From Desmodesmus armatus (taxonomy: Eukaryota; Chlorophyta; Chlorophyceae; Sphaeropleales; Scenedesmaceae), in the NCBI GenBank assembly GCA_007449985.2, contig VIIQ02000209.1, forward strand, positions 1-64,000: a DNA stretch of 64,000 nucleotides, written 5' to 3'. This document shows positions 1-11,606 of the stretch, piece by piece (position 1 is the first letter of the stretch; the number at the start of each line of letters is the position of its first letter). The notes under the pieces are model-generated. The model did not search any database. It was not told where the DNA came from and was given only the letters and a program-made list of their open reading frames with translations. The position numbers were made by a program, and so were the translations under genes.

Positions 1-1319
1 TGATGCATGGTCAAACCTATGATGGAAGCTGTGCAGATTTCACACGGCGCAGTGTAGGACAGCTGCAGCCTTGGTAAAATGGTTCGCAAGAGTCAACGCA
101 AACCCCGGCAGTGCCACTACGTGGTACACATGACGTGAAAACCCCTCTGGAACCCCACCCCCTCAAGCCTTGTCACATCACCCCACCACAGCACACTTGT
201 GATCCACAATCTGCAACACAAAGCCCCAGCTGGGCGTGCGGCAGGCACACATAGCATCGCTGCTGCAGCCCAGCCTATTGTCAAAGCCATCATTCAACAC
301 AAGATGATACTCAGACGTTCACCACGGCAAACCATAGCTCCCACACTTCCAGCACGGCACCAGTCGGAACAGAGGCCGGCTCGCCCCGTCAGTCACCATA
401 CCACTACACAGGAACATGCTCCCCACACAGGAAGACAGTGTGCTTGTGTAAGTGCCTGCATCCGTGACAGCCACCTCTCCATAGCACCAAGACACCCTTT
501 GCTCCATGTCCTGGGCCGCACCACCAAAAGACCTTTAACGGACATCACCCGTCAGCACTTCCGCCCCACCAGACAAACACACGCAGCAGCTTTGGCAGCC
601 GCACTTAGCAGCCAGCAGCAGCATCACATCACTCCCGCCCCACCAAGCCGCACATCTCAAAACATCATCCCCAGCTTGGCAGCACCACCTAGCAGCCGCC
701 AGCTGCACTTAGCGGCTGCACATAGCAGGCAGCAGCTTGGCAGCTGCACTCAGCAGCAAGGCACATAGCAGCTGCGCTTAGAAGCTGCACTTAGCAGCCA
801 GCTGCAGCAGCACCAGAGGGGCCTCCCGCCCCTGCGCGACTACTGCTGTCACACCCTGCTTCATCCTGTTGCACCCATACTCCACGGGGGACTCGCCCAG
901 TTTACTGCTGCCGTCACTGCTGCCAGCAGCGGCGGCTGCTGGTGCCATTGCTGCCGCTGCGGCGGCTGCTGCCGCCGCAGCCTGGGGGTCACTAGTGACA
1001 TCCTTCGCCAGGCTGGCGCTGCTCGCGCTGCGGATGATCACCTGAGCGTCTGCAGGGGAGCAGCGTGAGACAGCACCCCACACCCCATTGCTGCCGGCGG
1101 CGGCTGGCAGCAGCAGGTGATCATCGACATTCACACATCCCTCCCGGCCGACCGCAATCAGGGGGCTGGCAGGGGTGTCAGGTGGCTGGCGCACCCTCCT
1201 TGGCCGACCCAGCAGATGCCAGCCTGTCATTGCTGCCGCTGCTGCTGCCGTCACTGCTGCCATCGATGCTGCTGCCGTCCGCGCCGAGCACTGCAATGGC
1301 CTTGATGCTGACACAGGGC
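1..1319. other. No gene supported; CAG/GCA-rich sequence downstream of the acetyltransferase gene
   Basis: This stretch is dominated by AGCAGC/GCTGCT-like low-complexity sequence, especially at 590-800 and 900-990 (poly-Ala if translated on the minus strand). The open frames at 199-768 (+) and 778-1341 (-) owe their length to these repeats and show no recognisable domain. The 778-1341 minus frame lies just beyond the inferred stop of the acetyltransferase gene, so it may be 3' untranslated sequence. I see nothing else here that I can support. Confidence 0.5.
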
Positions 1320-3627
1320 TCAGCACGCTTGCCGCTGCCATCTTGTCAGGATGATCACTGGAGTGACAGATGCGTCACTACCAACCACCACCACTGCTGC
1401 TGCTGCTGAGGTGGGTGATGCAGGGGCGCGCTTCATGAGGAAGACAGGGGGCGCCTTCTTGGTCACCCTGAAGGCCTCGTAGGTCCACAAAACCGTGGCG
1501 GGCATACAGCCCTGTAATGGTGGTGGCAGAAACGCAGCAGACAGGCAGGGCAGGCTTGAGTTTGGGGTGTGCTTCCAGGAGGGAAAACGCAGGGGCCACC
1601 ATGGGGCAACTGTAGCCAGCAAGATTGTGATGACTGGTCTTCAACCAGTCGCCCAGTCTTCAGCGTGCACACCCCCTGCCACTGACGCTCGTCCTACAAA
1701 ACACCAGACGTAACCCTATTTCCAAACCCGCTGTTCTCAAACCTCACTTCTGATTCTCGCTTGTCGCCTCAGCAGGCACCAGCGCCCCTCCCTGTCTGCC
1801 CTGCTGGTCATCTCCTGCAGCATGCTGCAGCTCCCCCCCCCCCCCCCTCCAGCCCCTAATTCAAGGCCCCCTCCTTGCGCTTGCCTGCCCCCAACTGACC
1901 CTCTCCCCCAACAATAGGTGCAGCAGCACGTCTCACCCCCAGTGCTAAAACTCACCTCAGACTTTTCACTTGTCGCCTCCAGCAGACACCAGCCCCCTCC
2001 CTGTCAGCCCTGCTGGTGATCTCCAGCAGCATGCTGCACTTAGGCCCTGCCCCGGGCCCTTCTACAAGACCCCCACCATGCGCATATCCTGCAGCAAGCA
2101 CCCCCCCCACCAAACACATAAGAAGACCCCACCTCTGATTTCTCGCTCGTTGCCTCCAGCAGGCACCAGCGCCCTTCCCTGTCTGCCCTGCTGGTGATCT
2201 CATGCAGCAGCTTGCTGCCCAGGCCCCTCCCGCGCGCCTCAGGGCGGTGCCAATGAAGCTGAGGTAGTAGTAGGCCCGTGCGCTGCGGCTATGGCCTCAT
2301 GGGCCTCCTCATAGTGAAGCTCCAGGCGCACAAGCTGAGCCCACTGCAGTAACACAGACCACGTGGAGGGCAACAGGGGTTTGTGGTGAGGCCAGTGTTG
2401 GTGGGACAGTCGGAGGCTGTAGGCGTGATTAGCTACAGCAGGGTGGTTGCAGTACTGGGAGGGAGTGACTGCCGGAAGGAGAAGCCGAATGACACAAATC
2501 GTGAGCCCAGTGAATGCATCTCGTGTTGCACCTGCCACCCCACCTTGCGGGCGACACAGCCAGGATGCGCGTCCACCCAGCCCACAGCTCGTTCCTGGGC
2601 GTCTCTGCGGGCAGCAGCTGCCCACAGCGCGACCGCCTTGCTGTCAGCTGTGGCGATGAAGTTGGCTGCACGGGCAGTGCCTTGAGGTACCCCTTCACCT
2701 GAAGCACGCGGCACACAGACAGCAAGGGCAGCAAGGAGCGCAAGACAGCGGAGGCAGGTCAGAAACAACAGTGGGAGTGTTGTGTGAGGGTGGTCAGGCG
2801 TGAGGGCAGCGCCTTGAGGCAGCCCTTCACCTAAAGCAGCAGGCAGCAAGTGGCAGATAGCAGAGGCAGAACACAAGGGCGGTTGGGTGTGCTCCTGGCG
2901 CATGGTGGCGAACACACTCGCGCGCCACACAGGGCGCATGCGCAAGTCTGTGGGAGGCTGCGCAGCTGGACTTGTGAGGGGTGACTGCCATCTGCGTACT
3001 GCTCCCTTCACCAGCAATAAGCCCTCGCAGCTGCATGCATGCAGGAGCTCCCAGCAGTCCCCTCCCTGCATGTCCTGCCCCTTGTTGCTGTGCGCACAAC
3101 CCACCAAAAAGCACAGCACAAGCCCGAGAGCCCCGCTGCGTCTACTGACATAAGGATGCTGTGCGCAGGCACCTACCTCATCCTACTCCCTGCATGCCCC
3201 ACCCCTTGTCAATATGAGCAGCTATCCTGCATGCCCCACCCCTTGTCGCCCCACCCTTTGTCAATATGAGCAGCTACCCCAGCTCAAGCCCAAGAGCCCC
3301 GAAACAAGGACGCTGTCACAGAGCGTGCAGGCACCTACCTCGTCCTTCACAAACTTCCTCTGGCGCCTGCTGCTGCCTGTGAAGTAGCTGTTGATCGGGT
3401 CCTCGACAGGCAGCCACCAGCGTCTGCATGGCTGCGCGCGCAGTATCACGCTGGTCCCAGTTGAAGTAGCGCAGCTTGTCTGCAGGGCTCTGTTGACTGC
3501 TGGTGCTGTCTGCTGTGCTGGCAAGCTTCTGGGGCATCAGATCGAGGCCCACGGCTTGATTGAGTCCTGGAAGCAATCCCTCGGCCGGGTGATGTTTGGA
3601 CTGGGCATGCTGGGTGCTGGCCTGCAC
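1320..3627 (-). CDS. GNAT-family N-acetyltransferase, frame-broken model (possible pseudogene)
   Basis: Read on the minus strand, the pieces follow the order of a GNAT (acetyl-CoA-dependent N-acetyltransferase) fold. The N-terminal segment at 3320-3627 contains VEDPINSYFTGSSRRQRK. The exon at 2544-2698 carries FIATADSKAVALW, the beta-strand pattern of GNAT cores. The exon at 2133-2343 carries YYYLSFIG followed by GSKLLHEITSRADREGR, which fits the acetyl-CoA loop and helix plus the LEATSE strand. The last exon at 1320-1511 starts LYARHGFVD, the usual closing GNAT motif. Donors and acceptors are GT/AG. However, continuity needs about four one-base frame corrections: near 3408, near 2285, near 2230 and near 1495. 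Two to three degraded copies of the acyl-CoA exon lie at 1741-2040. The substrate is unknown. The family is fairly certain from motif order; whether the gene is intact is not. Confidence 0.55.
1741..2212 (-). repeat. Three tandem copies of a GNAT exon edge with its donor site
   Basis: The segment encoding EITSRADREGR plus its downstream splice donor occurs at about 2133-2212, again at about 1955-2035 and again at about 1745-1825. The copies share most bases but differ by small indels and by the length of adjacent C-runs (for example 1831-1847). Only the 2133-2212 copy is contiguous with the upstream YYYLSFIG coding segment, so the other two look like decayed duplicates inside the following intron. 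Confidence 0.7.
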
Positions 3628-5006
3628 CTGCTCCGCTGGGCTGCAACCATGGTCAGTAGGGGTCTGAGCCCTCCTGCTGCTGCTTGGGCCGGCTGCTCCT
3701 GTGGCGGCAGAGGTGTGGGATCAGACGAGCAACAACCAATGCTCTGCTGAGTGTGGCTGAGAGGCCTGTGTGCTATAATGCCGGAATGAACACCGGAAGG
3801 GCACTGGAGCAGAAGCGATGCCACAACAGCACTTGATCGAATGGATAAACCTGACGGTCTTATGAGCCCCGTAACAACGCTCAACACGCCCTCCAAGCCA
3901 ACGGAACACAGGCATATGCTGCCCTAGATGACCCCAGCTTCACACCAGCTGGCAGCCCATATAGATACTATCGCGACCCAAAAGGCGACTTATTGCATGT
4001 ATGAAACTATATATCACTGTTTGGAGCTGTTCCAGGCCCTCGGGACGCCACACAGCACAGTTCAAAGCGTTCCCTCGCTCACCTCTGCGCTGTCTGCCTC
4101 TCTGCGCCTCCTCAAAAACTCTCTCACTCTAGTTTCTGTGGACAAGAAAATTGGGAACACAAACTCCACTGCCTTTGCTGGACCAACTATTGAGCTGCCA
4201 CGTGTCAACTTTGAAGCACTCTGTTCAACTTCAGAAGAAACTAAAAGTACGCAATACAACCCTTGGGACCTCCATGGATGTTTTATACACGAGAACGGGG
4301 TCACACCTTCACACAAATGCCAACCGCCATGACTAAACCGGCTGTTGGAGCTGGATGATGCTGCAAGCAGCTGGGCTAAATCTGTTATCGCTCACTGATT
4401 CTGTAACGAATGTAGTCCTTAGTAGGGGTAGCACCTTACAAGTAGGAGTAGTACAAGTACAAGTAGTACTTGTAGTAAGGAGGCCCTTACCACCCCAGGG
4501 GTGCAGCACCTGGCGAAACTGTCACTTTCGCCTCAGAGGCACCCCCCCCCCTCCCCAATATGGTGATGCATGTAATCCCAGGGTGGGGTTGCATGCATGA
4601 AGGCGTCTCTCCATCCATTCAGCTTGGCATTCTCAAGGTTACAAGTACTCACTTGCCAGCATCGACACATGCAGGGTACAAGACTCTTGTAACAAGAGGT
4701 ATGTGCCACGTACCTGAGGTACAACGATATCGGCATAGGAACACATGCAAACATCTGTCAAAGCTGCAAAGTTCCGTTGGCATCCAGGCACTCATACAGT
4801 TTCAGCCAGCCCGGAGAAGTGCCCATGAGTTGACATGAACATGCACATGATAACTGTAGTTGCTAACTCAAAAACCTACAAAACCAAGAACAGGCCAGGA
4901 ACATTGGCAACATATAGTCTTTGGTGACGGCGACGTACGCACTTGCAGAAGCTTGCCTCGACCTCGCCAGTCCATCACCGTATCAGTTCAAAGCGAGCAC
5001 AGCTCA
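3628..5006. other. Intergenic region between divergent acetyltransferase and ankyrin genes
   Basis: No coding segment with domain similarity or repeated phase-consistent splicing was found. The region is less repetitive than its surroundings and should contain the promoters of the two divergent flanking genes. It contains one clear inverted repeat at 4434-4480. The minus frame at 3537-3896 and the plus frame at 3928-4332 have no recognised motif. Confidence 0.4.
4434..4480. repeat. Nested inverted repeat (hairpin)
   Basis: TACAAGTAC at 4452-4460 and GTACTTGTA at 4466-4474 are perfect inverted arms around a 5-base loop. The flanks CCTTAC (4434-4439) and GTAAGG (4475-4480) are also complementary. 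It sits in the presumed promoter interval upstream of the ankyrin gene. Function is unknown; it could be a regulatory palindrome or a remnant of a small transposable element. Confidence 0.6.
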
Positions 5007-5687
5007 ATGCCTGTCAATTCACCCTCAAAACAGGGCGCGATACCGGTTCCGAAAGTTCTGAACTTGCTGGAGGCCTGCAGGTCCTGCTGTCATGCCTCAG
5101 CAGCAGCCATCTGCCAGAGTCTCAACAAGAGCTCCCCAGCACAAGCTGCCCTGCACTTCACAACAGCAGATGCATCTGGCTGGACGCCGTTGCTGTATGC
5201 AGCTCGTAACGGATGGCCAGACGTCGTGGAGCAGTGCCTGGCAGGCGCCCAGGGCAGTCCACACACAGCGAGACTGCAGAGCAGCGGCAACACAGGTATG
5301 TGCATACCACGCCCTGCACTGGGACCACCACAGGCTGTCGTCTCAACGTGCTTTCTGTTCATGCCAGAAGCATCCAACACATCCAGCATTCCACCCACCC
5401 AGTGGTGCCAAACCCACAGTTGCGAGTTTCTGTGTCCAATATCCCCCCTGCCCACCGCTGCCTGCCCCCCCCCCACACACACACGCACAAGTCATGCACC
5501 CGTTGCTTCCCGCCCTGCAGCCCTACACCTAGCAGCCCTACACGGTCACCTTGACGTCATTCGCGTCCTGTTGGCAGCCCTGCAGCAGCACAACCTGGCC
5601 CTACAGCAGGTGCAGCAGCAGCTGGAGTCACCACCCTGCAGCCCAGCAGCACTCAAACACCTGCCCAGCCCCCTCAGCCCCTCTGCA

Positions 5688-5728
<41 letters not shown>

Positions 5729-8030
5729 GGTTTCGAGCCCAGGAGGCAAAAGGTCCAAGGATAAATCCTCCACACACCTCCCCTCACCAGCGGCGACGCC
5801 AGGCGCAGCAGCAGCAGCAGCAGCAGCAGCAGGGGACAGGCTAGTGCCTGTGGCGCTCTTTGCACCTGATGATGATTGCAAGGGCATGGACGACTCTGCA
5901 GCAGCAGCAGCAGCGGCGGCGGCGGCGGCAGCAGCACCAGCAGCAGACGGAGAGGGTGGGAAGAGCAGTGCTGGCGGCAGCGTGGTCGTGAACATTCAGG
6001 GAGTGGATGTGCGCAACCACAACGGCGACACTCCCCTTATGTTTGCGGCTAGCAGCGGTCATCTGGGTGCAACTGCGCTGCTTGTCAATGTGAGTGCTGG
6101 GGGTGTGAAAGAGGGGGGAAGTACTGGGAGCACTGTGTTTGTTGACACATGAGTTGCAACAAGCCATTCCAATTGAGTCGGGATGTGTCGTAAGTGTGTT
6201 TTTGTGAGGAGGGGGGAGAGGGTTCTACCAGGGGGCAGCGAAGGGGGGGGCACACAGGCATTCATGGGGTGGAAGTGCGCAACCACAACGGCGACACGCC
6301 CCTCATGCTTGCGGCTAGCAGCGGCCACTTGAGTGCAACTGCGCTGCTTGTTAATGTGAGTGCTGGGGGTATGAGAGAAGGCGAAAGTACCGGGGGGCCG
6401 TGTGGTGGGGTTGACCTGGGCGCAAGACACAAACAGCAGTCCCATATCACCCCTAATGCCATCACCCCTCTCCCCCCCCCCTTCAATGCTGTACCCCCCC
6501 CCCCTGTCCGCTCATCTGGCTGTCAGCAGTCCTGACAGCAGCAGGCCATGGCCAGGCTGCCACCCCCACCCCCATGTCGTGCACTCCCCCCTCCGTCTCC
6601 CCCCCCCCTGCCCCGCCCCGCCCAATCCCACACACAGGCTGGTGCTCGTGCATCCCTACACAACACTGCGGGGCTGTCAGCAGTGCTGGCAGCAGCAGGG
6701 CAGGGCCCAGCCCCCCACCTCCCCCCCACCCACCCCCCACCCCACCGCCCCCACCCCCACCCCCACCCCCACCCCCACCCCCACCCCCACCCCCACCCCC
6801 ACCCCCACCCCCACCCCCACCCCCACCCCCACCCCCACCCCACCCCCACCCCACCCCAACACACACAGCACCCCCCCCCTCCAACTCAATGTGGTAACCC
6901 TCCTCTATGTCTGCCCCAACCTTCCCCCCCCCCTCCCACACACACACAGGCTGGTGCGCGTGCATCCCTGCATGACACTGCGGGCCTGTCGGCAGTGGTG
7001 GCAGCAGCAGGTCACAGCCAGCCAGCTGCCCCCCACCCACCCCACCTACCCCTCTCTGCCCCCCCCCCCCCCCCCCGCGCGCCAAACACAACCCAACTGA
7101 TGCCATGTCTTGTAACACCCCCCCCCCTCTCAATATGTACGCCCAGGCTGGTGCTCGTGCCTCCCTACACAACACTGCGGGCCTGTCAGCAGTGCTGGCA
7201 GCAGCAGGTCATGGCCAGGCTGGCTGCTTGTCCCTGCTGCTGAGGCACTTGGGTCAACAGCGGTTCGGTCAACTAGCAGCTGCGACGGACGCTCACGGAC
7301 GCAATGCCCTGCATTTTGCTGCAGCATCAGGTGCGCATGGTTGTGGGCGGGGGGGGGGGGTGCTGGGGATGGGGTGCTCTGCTGAGGCACCTAGGACATC
7401 AGCGGTTTGGTCAACTGGCAGCAGCAACGGATGCTCACGGCCGCAACGCCCTGCACTTTGCTGCAGCCTCAGGTGCGCAAGGTTGTGGGCGGCGGCGGGA
7501 GGGGGGGGGCTGGGAAGGTAGGCCGGGGGAGGGGGGGGTGCTGCTGCTGAGGCACCTGGTTCAGCAGGGTTTGGTCAACTGGCAGCAGCGACGGACACTC
7601 ACGGCCGCAACGCCCTGCACTTCGCTGCAGCATCAGGTGCGCAAAGTTGTGCGCGGGGGGGGGGGGGTGCCCCGGGGTGCCCCGGGGGGGGGGGGTGCTC
7701 TGCTGAGGCACCTAGGGCGGCAGCAGTTTGGTCAACTGGCAGCAGCGACGGACACTCACGGTCGCAACGCACTGCACTTTGCCGCTGCATCAGGTACGTG
7801 ACGTAGTGGGCGGGGGGGGGGGGCGAAGGGGCAGGGGGAGAGAACATTATGTGTTGGCGAGGAGTCAGCAATCTGACTGCAATACAGGACCAGCAGCAGC
7901 AAAGCAGGACAGCACAAGCATTGGGGTGTTGGGGGGAGGGGGAGTCACTGCTGCCGTTCAAAGTCACTGCTGCTGTCATGGCTTTCGTACAAAATGCTGG
8001 TGGGCGCAACATAGTAGTGACTTGGTGTCA

Positions 8031-8083
<53 letters not shown>

Positions 8084-10366
8084 TTGCTGTTTCTGCTGCT
8101 GCTGCTGCTGCTGTTCAGGTCACACTGCGGTGGTTGACCTGCTGTTGAGCAGCTGCCCCAGCCTGGATGTGTTTGCTGTCAGTGGGCCGGGCAGGACGGC
8201 ACTACAGGAGGCGCAGCGCTCAGGACACAAGGAGTGCGCAAAGTGAGCGTGGTTGTTGAATGTTGCGAAGGCGCAGGCAACCAGGGATGGGAACCGGGGG
8301 GGGGGGGGCTGGCAGCTGATGTGAAGTATGGGTTGCGCAAGGTAAGCACGGGAGGTTGGCTGCTGATCACAGAGAGTGGGGGTTGACCTTTGTTTTTGTG
8401 AAGGGGCCAGGTTAATTGGCCTGGCAGGATGTTGCTGCTGGAGGCACAGCGCTCAGGACATAAGGAGTGCGCAAAGTGAGTGGTAGTTGGTACCTAATGA
8501 GTGATAGTTAGTCAAGTTGTCTGGTTTGACTTTGCTTGGCGGGTGTGGGTGTGTGTGTGTGTTGGGGGGGGGGGGGTCTTCAAACATCAAATGGTCAAAG
8601 TAGGAGCGGGTTTGGTTGCATCATGAGATCTGTGTTTGGTTTGTTTGGTGGTAGTTGCGCTAAGTGAGTGGGCCGGGCGGCCAAGGAAAGGCTGTAGGAG
8701 GCCAGTGCCTTTTTTCACATACCTCCATTGCCGCCCTCACCTCAACAATTGTATTAAATAAACTGACTTGCTGAACAACCGTACTGCTTGCAGGTTGATT
8801 CAGCAGGCAGTGGCAGCAGCCTCAGCAGCAGCAGATGCAGCAGCCGCACAGCTGTTGGCCCAGGAGGAGGCAGCAGCAGCAGCAGCAGCAGGCAAGCATG
8901 GTGCCAGTAAGCGCCAAGGGGGCCAGCAGCTTAAAATGGCTGCAGGCTCCCACAAAGCTGCTGCTGCTGGTGCGGCGATCACTCCTCCACACAAGCAGCA
9001 GCAGCAGCAGCAGCAGCAGAAGCGAGGCAAGGCTGTCACCAGTACTGCTGCTGGTAGCGACATCAGCAGCACATCAGGCAAGCAGGCCATTGAGGAGGCC
9101 GGTAGGGACAGCAGCAGCAGCAGCAGCAGCAGCAGCAATGACGATGTGGCACCACAGCTGGACAATACCTCCGCCAAGGCAGCTGCACCCGCAGCAGCAG
9201 CAGCAGCAGCAGCGCCAACTGCTGCTGCTGATGGTGATGAGGGCCGTTGGGTCAGTGTGGTGCGCAGGAAGGGTGCTGCGGCAAGCAGCAGCAGCAGCAG
9301 CGGCGGAAGCAAGGGTACCCCCCAGGTTGAAGCGCCTCCAAAGCCTAAGCAGCAGAGGCAGCAGCAGCAGCAGCAGGCGCGGCAGGCGGCTACCAGGAGT
9401 GACGCCCCTGCAAGCCCAGCGACCAAGGCTGCACCAGCTGCTGCTGCTGCTGACAGCAGCGGCATTCAGTCTGCTTGGTGTGAGGCGTTGAGACAGCCGC
9501 CGCCCCCGCAGCAGCAGCAGCAGCAGCTTGAGGGTGCAAGCGAGGCGCCAGAGCAGCAGCAGGTTGCGGCTGCGTACGCTGCTGCCGCAGCCGCCATTGC
9601 TGCCGCTGCTCCTGCTGCTGCTGAGCTGGACATCCAGCCGCAGCATGTGTGTGGAGTGGGGCTGGAGGTGCTCAGTATCAGCCAACTGGAAGCACTCGAG
9701 GTGAGGGCGGGGGGGGGGGGAGGAGGGGGTAGCTTTTGGCGCTGGGTCTTGTTGTATTTGCAGGAGTGTGTGTGTTGAACATATGAGTTCCAACCATGTG
9801 TGTGTGTGTGGGGGGGGGACTAGTGTAGGTGTCATGATGACCTGGGCTGCAGGTAGGCGCCGCCTCTTCTCAGAGGGTGATTCAGTATGATCCGCGGAGG
9901 GGGCAGGGCTACTGTAGGGTGTGTGTGGTGTGGGGCTGGAGGTGCTCAGCATCAGCCAACTGGAAGCACTGGAGGTAGGAGGGGTAGAGGCCAAACCAGG
10001 GGTTTTGGCATTGTCAATGCTGCCTTGCAATTTGACACATGGCTTGCGACTTTTCCAGCAGCATACATGTGAGTTCGCTCCCCCCCCCGCCCCTGCCTCT
10101 TGTCCCCCCCCCCCCTTGCCAACCCCTCGTCCCTCACCCATACAACACAGACATTTCATTCACATGCTGAAACATTGCTGTGAATTCCTTGCCCCCCCCC
10201 CCTTCAGGCCATCCACCGTGCTGCCTGCCTGCACATTGGTGAGCTGCGCACCCAGCTGGCCAACAGGCAACACCAGGAGGAGGAGGCTGAAGCAGCAAGG
10301 CGCAAGGCTGAACTGGCAGCAGTGGTAGCACGAAGGGCGGACCGCCAGCAGCAGCAGCAGTTGTAG
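5007..10366 (+). CDS. Ankyrin-repeat protein with Ala/Gln/Ser-rich tracts, six exons
   Basis: Exons 5007-5295, 5521-6089, 7147-7330, 8119-8242, 8794-9700 and 10208-10366 join in phase to 743 codons plus stop. Ankyrin motifs are visible in order: SGWTPLLYAARNGWPDVVEQ (exon 1), ALHLAALHGHLDVIRVLL (exon 2 start), NGDTPLMFAASSGHL then ALLVNAGAR across the exon 2/3 junction, GRNALHFAAASG into HTAVVDLLL (exons 3/4) and GRTALQEAQRSGH (exon 4). Exon 5 is mostly low-complexity Ala, Gln and Ser with a GRWVSVVRRK island. The C-terminus (LEALEAIHRAACLHIGEL and a charged helix) is probably coiled coil. The first in-frame ATG after the upstream stop is at 5007. Introns hold decayed copies of exon edges, so alternative junctions are possible. 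A TGTAA motif at 10623 may be the poly(A) signal. It is probably a scaffold or adaptor; the partner is unknown. Confidence 0.8.
6252..6357 (+). repeat. Degenerate copy of the ankyrin exon 2 3' part with both splice sites
   Basis: This segment repeats the coding of VRNHNGDTPLM and SGHLSATALLVN found at 5999-6089 and ends in the same AAT|GTGAGTG donor. Its own acceptor (CACACAG at about 6258) would give an in-frame extra ankyrin repeat if spliced in, although the phase of joining has not been tested. It may be a decayed or an alternatively used duplicated exon. Confidence 0.7.
6620..7020 (+). repeat. Upstream copies of the ankyrin exon 3 acceptor and 5' part
   Basis: The exon 3 start (acceptor CAG followed by coding for AGARASLHNTAGLSAVLAAAG) is at 7147. 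Very similar acceptor-plus-exon starts occur at about 6632-6705 and 6950-7015, and a shorter piece at 6520-6555. Each is preceded by a C-run and lacks the rest of the exon. They are tandem duplicates of an intron/exon border. Confidence 0.75.
6743..6858 (+). repeat. Hexanucleotide CCCCCA microsatellite
   Basis: About 18 head-to-tail CCCCCA units lie in intron 2 of the ankyrin gene. The C-rich transcript strand and its G-rich complement could form i-motif or G-quadruplex structures. Translations of this tract (poly-Pro or poly-Gly-Trp) are artefacts. Confidence 0.9.
7245..7793 (+). repeat. Four tandem copies of the ankyrin exon 3 3' part with donor
   Basis: The coding piece for LLRHLGQQRFGQLAAATDAHGR through HFAAASG and its GTGCGC-type donor recurs at 7245-7330 (contiguous with exon 3), about 7380-7471, about 7543-7637 and about 7700-7793. 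Each copy is followed by a G-run of 8-14 bases. All remain open for most of their length, so any of the four donors might be used. Confidence 0.8.
8240..8680 (+). repeat. Decaying copies of the ankyrin exon 4 end
   Basis: The end of exon 4 (coding EAQRSGHKECAK, donor at 8243) is repeated at about 8415-8476 with the same AAA|GTGAGTG donor. Shorter fragments follow near 8330-8345 and 8652-8680. All lie in intron 4. Confidence 0.65.
9915..9978 (+). repeat. Copy of the ankyrin exon 5 end with donor
   Basis: Coding for GVGLEVLSISQLEALE, which ends exon 5 at 9700, recurs at about 9930-9975 followed by GGTAGGA instead of GGTGAGG. It lies in intron 5, which begins with a G-run (9709-9720) and ends with a C-run just before the acceptor at 10207. 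Confidence 0.75.
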
Positions 10367-10384
10367 CCAGTGTACATTTGTTGT

Positions 10385-10480
10385 ACGAGGGAGCAGCACA
10401 GGCAGAAAGGTGCAAGGCTGAGCTGGCAGCAGTAGTGCACGCAGGGCTGACTGCCAGCAGCAGCAGCAGCAGCAGCACTA
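10385..10480 (+). repeat. Copy of the ankyrin last-exon 3' end in the 3' flank
   Basis: The coding sequence for RRKAELAAVVARRADRQQQQQ at 10296-10360 is repeated with changes immediately after the stop codon (about 10395-10480), including its trailing CAG run. This extends the exon-edge duplication pattern to the terminal exon. Confidence 0.7.
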
Positions 10481-11606
10481 GTGAGCAGAGCAGCAGCATT
10501 GGGTGCACAGCTGGCAGCGGTGATGGCAAGGCCTCAGACTATCCAAGAGGCTGCTTGATGTGCTGCTCAGCCGGGACACTGCATGCAACATATCCCACGT
10601 CCTTGCAGCACTACCTAAACTGTGTAAAGTCCCAACTCTGCCAGGCAGGCCGCAATATGCACACATCATGCAAATGTCGACAGCTGGTTGACAGCTCGGC
10701 AAACACTGCCATTGAGGTATTCTGCAGGCACACGACAGTTGTCTAGGGGTGTCAAGAGAGTTTGAACAGTCAGCGCCTCCCAGGCACAGTGTTACAATGC
10801 AATTTGATACCATGCTGCCAACAAACTGTGCACTCAAAGTGGCAATCAACTCTCTTTGCAATCACAAACACTCCTGCACACTGAATTAGGAGCTGACTGC
10901 GATCGCACATGTACCAACCAGTGCCTCTCAGACCGTTTGTCTGCCTATTCTCATGGTGCCTTGCATTGTACAGTTCGCTGCCAGCAGAGTCTCAGCACTA
11001 GGGTACTACTAGTAGCAGGTGCATCGCAGCGGCACAGCATAGGGACAGCAGGTGCCTCACAAACTTCTCTTCGTTGACAGACACGACAGCTGCAGCCTCT
11101 GCGATCTTACTACAACAACATCTGAGCCAACAGGGCGACTTGAGAATGTTTGCACACTTTTCCCTGAGTGGCCACCAACAGTAAGTTATGTGCCACTCTG
11201 CCCCACGCTGCCGCCTTCATAAATGCACACTTGAAAAACGGTCGCCGCCGGTTGGCAACCTTCTGCAGGCACTTCCCCTGACTGCCATATCCATCGTGCC
11301 CCAACTGATAGGAAGGCCTGAGGGAAGGCTGCCCTTCCAAGATACAACCATCAGTCCACAGCACGGATGCCCCCAAATGCAGCACAAAGACCCCAACGCA
11401 GTCTGAGTTGCACCACTCGGTTTTGTCACACGAGCTTTTGTGAAGCTCAGCCCTTAGGGCCGCCCTCTGAGAGCCTCATCCGCGCAGCAGAAGCATATGT
11501 TAGTCCAGTGATGCTTCCTGAAGCCCTCAACCCCAAAGCTGGCAACGCCGGGCGCTTCATGTCACTTCCAGCAGAGTTGGTGCAGACACAGTTGGATGCG
11601 CCCTGC
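10481..11606. other. Intergenic region, nothing supported
   Basis: This stretch lies between the ankyrin gene and the first MARVEL-like gene. It holds a putative TGTAA polyadenylation motif at 10623. The short open frames on both strands have no recognisable domain. I see no RNA gene. Confidence 0.4.

Noticed and set aside
6483..7243. Long open frames on both strands encoding poly-Pro, poly-Gly or His-Pro repeats
   Set aside because: They come from the CCCCCA microsatellite and C-runs in an ankyrin gene intron. No frame has a domain, and six-base repeats are open in all frames.
8800..9491. Open frames opposite to and overlapping ankyrin exon 5
   Set aside because: Shadows of CAG/GCA repeats. 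Only the plus frame joins in phase with flanking exons.
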